Assembly: GCA_002684695.1 (NCBI GenBank)
Contig: NYVQ01000063.1
Coordinates: 10,300-23,028 of the forward strand
Length of the DNA: 12,729 nucleotides
Reading direction: 5' to 3'
From: SAR116 cluster bacterium
GTDB taxonomy: Bacteria; Pseudomonadota; Alphaproteobacteria; Puniceispirillales; GCA-002684695
This document shows positions 6,768-12,729 of the stretch, one piece after another; positions within the stretch are counted from its first letter, which is position 1, and each line of letters starts with the position of its first letter. Position numbers and translations under genes: made by a program. The notes below the pieces were generated by a model that was not told the DNA's origin, made no database searches, and saw nothing but the letters and a program-made list of their open reading frames with translations.

Positions 6768-9587
6768 ATGAGTGAAATTAAAGAAATGTTTTCAAATAGA
6801 CATATTGGTTTAACAGAAAATGATAAAAACTACCTTTTAAAAAAGGTTGGTTATAATACTATGGATGATTTTATAGGTGATCTTGTCCCAAATAATATTA
6901 AAAGACAATCACCCATGGAAATAAATAGTGAACTCTCAGAAAAAGAATTATTGAATAAAATTAAAGGTTACGCGTCATTGAATGTAAATAATGTTTCTAT
7001 GATTGGCCAAGGTTTCTATGGCACACATGTACCCTCAGTTATCTTAAGAAATGTATTAGAAAATCCTTCTTGGTATACTGCATATACTCCATACCAACCC
7101 GAGATAAGTCAGGGAAGACTTGAAGCTCTTTTAAATTTCCAGACTATGGTCTCTGAAATTACTGCTCTTCCAATTGCAAATGCTTCTATGCTTGATGAGT
7201 CAACTGCAGCTGCTGAAGCTATGACAATGTCTTTCAAATTAAACAGTAAAAAAAATAAAGTGATTTTAGATAAATATCTTCATCCTCAAACAATAAACGT
7301 TATCAAAACAAGAGCCGAACCACTTGGAATAGAATTAATCATTTCAGAAGAACCCGAAAATGAAGACCTAACAGATTGTTCATCTGTAATTTTTCAATAC
7401 CCAAATACTGAAGGAAAAATTAAAGATTTTAAGAACGAGATTAAAAAAATACAAGAAGCTGGAACTATGGTGATACTTGTGGCTGATCTGCTTTCTCTAT
7501 CTTTAATAAAATCCCCTGGTGAATTAGGCGCAGATATTGCGGTAGGAACAACACAAAGATTTGGGGTCCCAATGGGTTTTGGTGGACCACATGCTGCATA
7601 TTTTGCCACACAAGAAAAGTTTAGTAGAAAAATGCCTGGAAGATTAGTTGGAGTTTCTCAAGACAAGACAGGATTAAAGGCATATAGGCTAGCCCTTCAA
7701 ACACGTGAACAACATATAAGAAGGGAAAAAGCAACTTCAAATATATGTACTGCGCAAGCTTTATTGGCCATTATGGCCGGTCTTTATGGGATATGGCATG
7801 GACCAGATGGCCTTAAAAAAATTGCTAGTAGAATAAATAAATATGCTTCTCACTTTGCAAGCTTAGCAAATCAGTCTGGATTTGTGGTGAGACACGAAAA
7901 TTTCTTCGATACAATAGTATTGGAAACTGGCAATAAAACCGAAGATTATATTTTAAGTGCTTTAAAAGAAGGAATTAATGTTAGAAAATTGGATAATGCA
8001 ATTTCACTTAGTTTTGATGAGCTTACAGATGATCAGACTATAGAAAAATTAAAAAACATATTTAAAATCGAAAGCATTTCTAAACCTGTAGAAAGTTTTG
8101 AGATTAAAAATTCTCAAAAAAGGAATACACCTTTATTAGAGCATAGTATTTTTTCATCAATTACCTCTGAGACAGAAATGCTGAGATATATCCGTCATCT
8201 TTCAGATAGAGACCTTGCTCTGGACAGAACTATGATACCACTGGGATCTTGTACTATGAAATTAAATGCTGCTACTGAAATGATACCAGTTACTTGGCCA
8301 GAGTTTTCTAACATTCACCCTTTTGCTCCAGAAGATCAAACTCTAGGCTATAGAAAATTGATTGATGAACTTGAACATTGGCTGTGCACACTTACTGGCT
8401 ACGATGGCATTTCACTTCAACCAAATGCTGGATCACAAGGTGAATTTGCTGGCCTTATGGCCATAAGACAATTTCATAAGGCTAACGGTGAACAAAACAG
8501 AGATATATGCTTAATACCATCTTCAGCTCACGGAACCAATCCTGCTTCCGCTATTATGGCTGGAATGAAAGTTGTTGTTGTCTCTTGTGATAAAAATGGT
8601 GATATCGATATTGATGACCTTAATAAAAAGGCAAAAGAAAACAGTGCTAATCTTGCAGCCATGATGATCACTTACCCTTCTACGCATGGAGTTTTTGAGA
8701 AAGAAATAAAAACAGCATGTGAGATAATTCATGATAATGGGGGGCAAGTCTATGTAGACGGAGCGAACTTAAATGCACTAATAGGCCTTGTATCACTTAC
8801 TGAGATTGGGGCAGATGTTAGTCACCTTAACCTTCATAAAACTTTTTGCATTCCACACGGTGGAGGGGGGCCTGGAATAGGACCTGTTGCAGTTAAAAAA
8901 CACTTAATTCCGTTTTTACCAAATAATACTTTAAGTGGTAATAATGCTATTTCAGCAACTACTTTTGGTAGTGCTGGGATTTTACCTATCTCTTGGTCAT
9001 ATATTGCAATGATGGGTGAACATGGATTAAGAGAAGCTACTAAAACAGCTGTGCTTTCAGCAAATTATGTAGCAAAGAGGCTGAGTGCTTATTACCCTAT
9101 TCTCTTTTCTGATGACAAGGGCTTGGTGGCTCATGAATGTATTCTTGATATTAATCAAATTACATCTGAAACCAATATTTCTAATGAAGACATAGCTAAA
9201 AGATTAATAGATTATGGTTTCCATGCTCCTACTATGTCATGGCCCGTTCCTAATACTCTTATGGTTGAACCAACAGAGTCAGAACCAATTTCAGAACTTG
9301 ATAGATTTTGTAATGCTATGATTTCAATATCAAAAGAAATAGAAGAAGTTAAAAATGGGAATTGGTCAAAAGAGGATAATCCTCTAAAAAACTCACCTCA
9401 CACTGTTGAAACTCTTACTCAGGAAAATTGGAACCATCCTTACTCTAGACAAATAGCCTTAGCAAACTTATCTGAAAAAACTAACAAATACTTTCCTCCA
9501 GTGGGACGAATAGATAACGTCTATGGGGATCGCAATTTAGTGTGTAGTTGTCCACCTATGGAAGCATATGAACTTGAAAAAACTTAA
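6768..9587 (+). CDS. gcvP: Glycine dehydrogenase (decarboxylating), single-chain P protein
   Basis: The P protein uses pyridoxal phosphate to decarboxylate glycine and load the aminomethyl group on GcvH. This is the single-polypeptide form (939 residues from ATG 6768), not the split GcvPA/GcvPB form. The start FSNRHIGLTEND is the family N terminus. The first half contains the PYQPEISQGRLEALLNFQTM and LDESTAAAEAM signatures. The second half has IPLGSCTMKLNAATEM, a QPNAGSQGEFAGLMAI loop, SSAHGTNPASA, and the PLP-binding lysine Lys691 in HLNLHKTFCIPHGGGGPG. It ends with GRIDNVYGDRNLVCSCPP. An in-frame TTG two codons earlier (6762) sits only one base from CGAGGA (6755-6760), whereas the ATG is 7 bases away, so the ATG is preferred. 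It is the last gene of the operon and converges on cobC. Confidence 0.96.
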   Translation: MSEIKEMFSNRHIGLTENDKNYLLKKVGYNTMDDFIGDLVPNNIKRQSPMEINSELSEKELLNKIKGYASLNVNNVSMIGQGFYGTHVPSVILRNVLENPSWYTAYTPYQPEISQGRLEALLNFQTMVSEITALPIANASMLDESTAAAEAMTMSFKLNSKKNKVILDKYLHPQTINVIKTRAEPLGIELIISEEPENEDLTDCSSVIFQYPNTEGKIKDFKNEIKKIQEAGTMVILVADLLSLSLIKSPGELGADIAVGTTQRFGVPMGFGGPHAAYFATQEKFSRKMPGRLVGVSQDKTGLKAYRLALQTREQHIRREKATSNICTAQALLAIMAGLYGIWHGPDGLKKIASRINKYASHFASLANQSGFVVRHENFFDTIVLETGNKTEDYILSALKEGINVRKLDNAISLSFDELTDDQTIEKLKNIFKIESISKPVESFEIKNSQKRNTPLLEHSIFSSITSETEMLRYIRHLSDRDLALDRTMIPLGSCTMKLNAATEMIPVTWPEFSNIHPFAPEDQTLGYRKLIDELEHWLCTLTGYDGISLQPNAGSQGEFAGLMAIRQFHKANGEQNRDICLIPSSAHGTNPASAIMAGMKVVVVSCDKNGDIDIDDLNKKAKENSANLAAMMITYPSTHGVFEKEIKTACEIIHDNGGQVYVDGANLNALIGLVSLTEIGADVSHLNLHKTFCIPHGGGGPGIGPVAVKKHLIPFLPNNTLSGNNAISATTFGSAGILPISWSYIAMMGEHGLREATKTAVLSANYVAKRLSAYYPILFSDDKGLVAHECILDINQITSETNISNEDIAKRLIDYGFHAPTMSWPVPNTLMVEPTESEPISELDRFCNAMISISKEIEEVKNGNWSKEDNPLKNSPHTVETLTQENWNHPYSRQIALANLSEKTNKYFPPVGRIDNVYGDRNLVCSCPPMEAYELEKT

Positions 9588-9651
9588 TTCTGAGAGGGTC
9601 ATTTAAATCAAGATAAGTTTATGAGGCAGAAAATATGTTCTGAATTTTCTG

Positions 9652-9680
9652 ATATTTAAAATATTAAATAATTTAAATAT
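9652..9680. terminator. AT-only inverted repeat between convergent gcvP and cobC, possible weak bidirectional terminator
   Basis: ATATTTAAA (9652-9660) and TTTAAATAT (9672-9680) are perfect inverted copies around an 11-base loop. The stem has no G-C pair and there is no strong T run after it, so termination strength is doubtful. It lies in the 128-base gap where the two operons meet, the place a shared terminator is expected. The rest of the gap shows nothing else recognisable. Confidence 0.3.
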
Positions 9681-9715
9681 TATAAATGTTTTAATTGAAT
9701 AGAAGATTTAAAAGT

Positions 9716-10339
9716 TTAAATGACTTGTTGATTAACCTTTAGTAAACGGTATTTACCTCCTCGATGTTCATGACCCTGTTTATAAGCCGCTTCTATTAAA
9801 GTAAAACTCAGATGTGAGATTTCTATCCCAATTGATTTATCAGGATCTATTTCCAATATATGCGACAAAATTGCTCTAATCGTTCCAGAATGGGTAACCA
9901 AAACAACTGAATTTTTATTATCAAAATTAAAATTATCTATAAAATTAGCAACACGTTTGCACTGATCTAAATAACTATCTCCATTTGGAGGGCAGGTTTC
10001 TGGACATATAAATGAGAAATTATGATGGCTTTTATGATGTTTTAATTCTTCCCAAACATCTGATATTTTTTTTCCTGACCAATCACCAAAATTCTGCTCA
10101 ACTAAGTCTCTTTCTTTAATTATATCTTCAAAATAAACAAATTTTGATAATGCTTTTGCAGTCTGAATTGTTCTTTTTAACGGGCTTACATAGCAATAAC
10201 TAGATTTAGGAATGTAATACGCAAGTTTTTTTATGTGATCTAAGTTTATTACAGCATTTGGATTGTTCTTAGGTATATAACCATTTACTTTTTCAACTGG
10301 TGCATGTCTAACTAATATTAATTTTTTATTTTTGTTCAA
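9716..10339 (-). CDS. cobC: Histidine phosphatase family protein, probable alpha-ribazole-5'-phosphate phosphatase
   Basis: This 207-residue protein is a histidine-phosphatase (phosphoglycerate-mutase-like) enzyme. LVRHAP gives Arg11 and the phospho-accepting His12. SPLKRTIQTA holds Arg56, ERDLVEQNFGDWSG holds the likely proton donor Glu81, and LVTHSGTIRAIL has the second histidine, His150. The EQNFGDWSG form and the position directly behind cobS and cobT suggest CobC, which removes the phosphate from alpha-ribazole phosphate (or adenosylcobalamin phosphate) late in B12 synthesis. The family is broad, so that function rests on context. The likely start is a TTG at 10339 that overlaps the cobS stop (TTGA, 4 bases). 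No ATG exists before the catalytic RHA motif, and the ribosome binding site is weak, so translation is probably coupled to cobS. Confidence 0.8.
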   Translation of the reverse strand: MNKNKKLILVRHAPVEKVNGYIPKNNPNAVINLDHIKKLAYYIPKSSYCYVSPLKRTIQTAKALSKFVYFEDIIKERDLVEQNFGDWSGKKISDVWEELKHHKSHHNFSFICPETCPPNGDSYLDQCKRVANFIDNFNFDNKNSVVLVTHSGTIRAILSHILEIDPDKSIGIEISHLSFTLIEAAYKQGHEHRGGKYRLLKVNQQVI

Positions 10340-11121
10340 ATTACACCACTAAAATAAATTACTAAACCTAATAAAAATGCTAGTTCGGATAGGAATGCAG
10401 TTGCACCTAAAACATCGCCAGTAATACCACCTAACTTTTGTTTAGACATTCTTCCTATAAAAAAAACAATTATTACTATCAAAATAGTTCCCAATAAAAA
10501 AGCAAATAAAGGTAAATAAGAAAACACTGGGACAAACCAAATTAAACTTGCAAATAGTATTTTTTTTGGAGATACAGCCTCTATAATGCTTCCAGTTTTT
10601 GCTAAACTCGAAGTTTGATATAAATTCCTCATGAAAATGATAGCTAATTTGCCAGAAGCAAAGCCAATACTTAATATAATTAATAAAGAATATCCCAAAT
10701 CAACTAAACAAACTAATAAACCAAGACGAATCAAAAGACCCAAAATTAATGCAGCTGTTCCATAAGTTCCCAGACGACTATCGTGCATAATCTCATTTAT
10801 CTTTTTAGGTGATCCACCAGCTCCAAACCCATCAGCCATATCAGCTAACCCATCTTCATGGAAAGCCCCAGTTATAAGAACACTAATAGCTATTGCTATT
10901 GAACATGATAAAAAAGAAGATACGTTTATTGATATTAAAAACTCTCCAAAAATACCTGACAGAACACCAATCAAAAACCCTACTAAAGGAAAAGACCAGG
11001 CAGCTCTTGTTAAATCAGGTGCTGTATTTGAAAAATAAGACCAATTTATTGGTATCCTTGTAAAAAACATAATAGAAGCAAATACATCTACTAAATACTT
11101 ATTTTGATAAAAAGTTTTCAC
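10336..11121 (-). CDS. cobS: Adenosylcobinamide-GDP ribazoletransferase (cobalamin synthase)
   Basis: CobS is the inner-membrane enzyme that joins adenosylcobinamide-GDP to alpha-ribazole (or its phosphate), the step that attaches the lower nucleotide loop of B12. The 261-residue protein is very hydrophobic, with several membrane segments (about 45-66, 70-86, 118-165 and 185-220). It carries the diagnostic acidic motif GAFHEDGLADMADGFGAGG, with Asp90, Asp94 and Asp97 as likely metal ligands, followed by IMHDSRLGTYG. A second motif, KLGGITGDVLGATAFLSE, sits near the C terminus. The start FFTRIP is typical. The start codon is GTG at 11121 and overlaps the cobT stop (GTGA, 4 bases). Length is normal for the family (about 250). 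Confidence 0.94.
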   Translation of the reverse strand: MKTFYQNKYLVDVFASIMFFTRIPINWSYFSNTAPDLTRAAWSFPLVGFLIGVLSGIFGEFLISINVSSFLSCSIAIAISVLITGAFHEDGLADMADGFGAGGSPKKINEIMHDSRLGTYGTAALILGLLIRLGLLVCLVDLGYSLLIILSIGFASGKLAIIFMRNLYQTSSLAKTGSIIEAVSPKKILFASLIWFVPVFSYLPLFAFLLGTILIVIIVFFIGRMSKQKLGGITGDVLGATAFLSELAFLLGLVIYFSGVI

Positions 11122-12140
11122 GAATGATTTCTGTTAGTTACACTGGCTTCTGAAAATGTTGACATACCATTATGAGCTGCAAGTGCAGATTTTAATATAA
11201 GAGATGCTACTGCAGCCCCGCTACCCTCTCCAAGTCTTAAATTTAAATCTAAAATTGGTTCTTTATTTAGATACGATAATATTTTTAAATGACCAGGTTC
11301 TGTTGATAAATGTGAAATTAAACAATGGTCTAACATATTTTGATCAAATAGAATTAAAGAAGAGGCTGCAGCCGTGCAAATAAACCCATCCAATAGTACG
11401 GGAACAGATTTTAATCTCGCAGAAATTACTGACCCTACAATTGCCGCCATTTCCCTACCACCAAAACATGAGAGTATTTTCAAGGTGCTTTTGAATTTTG
11501 TACCATGAAGCTTGAGAGCACTTTTAATTACAGATATTTTGTTTGCTAATTGTATTTCATTCAATCCAGTTCCGATACCTGTCATGCTCTCAACCGTTTC
11601 ATTAAAGAGAGCACATGACAAAGCTGAAGCAGATGTAGTGTTAGAAATGCCCATTTCACCTAAAACAAGCAAGTCACAGTTTGAAGGAACACTGTCAAAG
11701 CCAATTTGCATTGCAGAAATTACATCTTCTTTTTCCATTGCTAAATTCTCTGAAAAATCTCTTGTGGGCTTTTCTAACTCTAAAGGAGTTACTTTTAATT
11801 TCAGTTCAGCTAATTCACATAACTGGTTAATTGCTGCTCCACCTTCTTTGAAGTTTGCGACCATTTGTGCAGTAACCTCAGGGGGGAAAGCTGACACACC
11901 TTTATTAGCTATTCCATGATTTCCAGCAAATATCAAACAATGTGCATTTTTTATTGAAGGTTTAATTTTCCTTTGCCATCCGGCCATCCAAATAGCATAT
12001 TCCTCTAATTTCCCCAAACTTCCAACGGGCTTTAATAGTTCATTTTGTAATTGTTTTGCTTTACTTGCCTTAAAATTATCAAACTTAGGTATCTTAGTAA
12101 GACTATTAAAAAATTTTTCAATGTCGTTAGTTTTATTCAT
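11118..12140 (-). CDS. cobT: Nicotinate-nucleotide--dimethylbenzimidazole phosphoribosyltransferase
   Basis: CobT moves phosphoribose from nicotinate mononucleotide to a lower-ligand base such as dimethylbenzimidazole, giving alpha-ribazole phosphate for CobS. The 340-residue protein has the family hallmarks in order: LLKPVGSLGKLEEYAIWMAG, FAGNHGIANKGVSAFPPEVTAQMV, LGEMGISNTTSASAL with a conserved active-site glutamate, LDGFICTAAAS, and LRLGEGSGAAVA, where Glu305 corresponds to the catalytic base. Length is normal (about 340-355). The ATG at 12140 has no Shine-Dalgarno; the upstream stretch is nearly all A and T. It is the first gene of the cobT-cobS-cobC run. Which base it uses cannot be told from sequence, and no bluB or bza gene is seen in the window. 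Confidence 0.95.
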   Translation of the reverse strand: MNKTNDIEKFFNSLTKIPKFDNFKASKAKQLQNELLKPVGSLGKLEEYAIWMAGWQRKIKPSIKNAHCLIFAGNHGIANKGVSAFPPEVTAQMVANFKEGGAAINQLCELAELKLKVTPLELEKPTRDFSENLAMEKEDVISAMQIGFDSVPSNCDLLVLGEMGISNTTSASALSCALFNETVESMTGIGTGLNEIQLANKISVIKSALKLHGTKFKSTLKILSCFGGREMAAIVGSVISARLKSVPVLLDGFICTAAASSLILFDQNMLDHCLISHLSTEPGHLKILSYLNKEPILDLNLRLGEGSGAAVASLILKSALAAHNGMSTFSEASVTNRNHS

Positions 12141-12288
12141 TTTTATATTTATTAATTTTATTTAAATAGAGTAACTAATTACTTAATTTAAATTAATAAT
12201 TTATGAAAACATAATGTATCAATTAAATTATTTATAATATGAAACTGATATATTTATGGTTTCTTATGAAAAAAAGCCGAAACATGAA
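12141..12288 (-). other. AT-rich intergenic region upstream of cobT
   Basis: This gap should hold the cobT promoter unless transcription runs through from the aldolase gene. Read on the minus strand, TTGATA (plus 12217-12222) is a fair -35, with TTATTA (12194-12199) 17 bases on as a poor -10. TTAATTTAAATTAA at 12183-12196 is a perfect 14-base palindrome made only of A and T. No B12-box or other conserved cobalamin riboswitch sequence was found, and the gap is too short for a full one. Confidence 0.25.
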
Positions 12289-12729
12289 TTAGGTATTAAA
12301 AATGCTAATAACTTCTTTTGCTAAATCATCATCAGCAAGAGCAAAAGGTGGTCTACAAATTTTCCATTGCTCATCATTTTTTAGTGATGATGTTATGATT
12401 TTAAGACCACTTGAAAAACCAACTGAACCACATGCTTTTTGAAGTAAAGCTCTTTCATCACTTAGTTCATGTTGTAATTTCTCAACAATGTCTGAATTCG
12501 CTATAAAAGCTCTGTAAAGTTCGACACATTTTTGGGCTGTGATATTTCCTGTCGCTGTAATTGTACCTGCTCCACCAGCATTCAAAACTGGCAAAAAATA
12601 AGTTTCTGACCCAGCGTAAACATCAAAATTATCGAAATTTTTACACATAGAAATCATATTTTCCAAATCTCCACTGCTATCTTTAATGCCGGCTATATTT
12701 TCAGGATAATGTTTTAACAGTTTTTCTAT
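12289..12729 (-). CDS. DapA/HOGA-superfamily aldolase (class I, Schiff-base), C-terminal part; N terminus outside window
   Basis: The frame runs open to the window edge, so only the last 146 residues are present; the TTG at 12666 is internal. The motif IAGIKDSSGD near the beginning of the visible part contains the Schiff-base lysine of the dihydrodipicolinate synthase / N-acetylneuraminate lyase superfamily. YAGSETYFLPVLNAGGAGTITATGNI is the matching C-terminal barrel signature. KDSSGD and the GGAG-I-ATGN form differ from the GIKEATGD of most true DapA proteins and look more like 2-keto acid aldolases of the HOGA or 2-keto-3-deoxy sugar acid type, so lysine synthesis should not be assumed. 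It is on the same strand as cobT but 148 bases upstream of it. A functional link to cobalamin genes is not evident. Confidence 0.85.
   Translation of the reverse strand: MEKLLKHYPENIAGIKDSSGDLENMISMCKNFDNFDVYAGSETYFLPVLNAGGAGTITATGNITAQKCVELYRAFIANSDIVEKLQHELSDERALLQKACGSVGFSSGLKIITSSLKNDEQWKICRPPFALADDDLAKEVISIFNT

Noticed and set aside
11512..11919. 135-codon open frame on the plus strand across cobT
   Set aside because: Antisense shadow of a highly conserved cobT region, with no family features.
12141..12288. Cobalamin riboswitch upstream of cobT
   Set aside because: No B12-box-like conserved sequence is present and the 148-base gap is almost pure A/T.

Overview
The window is AT-rich (about one third G+C by eye) and tightly packed. 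It looks like a chromosomal piece of a streamlined alphaproteobacterium, probably free-living marine plankton of the SAR11/AEGEAN-169 type. That placement is an inference from base composition, short intergenic gaps, a glycine-riboswitch gcv operon, and dimethylglycine-dehydrogenase-like and MttB-like genes; no rRNA or other marker is present to confirm it. No mobile element, tRNA, rRNA or CRISPR was seen.

Layout. Bases 1-4699 (+) hold a methylated-amine demethylation block: the 3' end of one GcvT-domain protein, a complete 823-residue FAD/GcvT fusion of the dimethylglycine/sarcosine dehydrogenase type, and an MttB-family methyltransferase without pyrrolysine. Next comes a small ribbon-helix-helix regulator (4760-5008) preceded by a palindrome and a repeated TNTACAT motif. 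A tandem glycine riboswitch (about 5067-5234) leads into gcvT-gcvH-gcvP (5280-9587). Converging on that operon from the - strand is a cobalamin nucleotide-loop set, cobT-cobS-cobC, whose members overlap by 4 bases at both junctions. At the right edge is the C-terminal part of a DapA-superfamily aldolase (-), cut by the window end.

How the parts fit (inference). The MttB homologue could take a methyl group from a quaternary amine such as glycine betaine and pass it to a corrinoid. The FAD/GcvT proteins would oxidise dimethylglycine or sarcosine and pass the one-carbon unit to tetrahydrofolate. The product, glycine, is sensed by the riboswitch and broken down by the T, H and P proteins. The neighbouring cob genes attach the lower ligand of B12, the cofactor class an MttB-type enzyme depends on. 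The corrinoid protein (MttC type), its reductivating partner, lipoamide dehydrogenase and CobU/CobP are not in the window.
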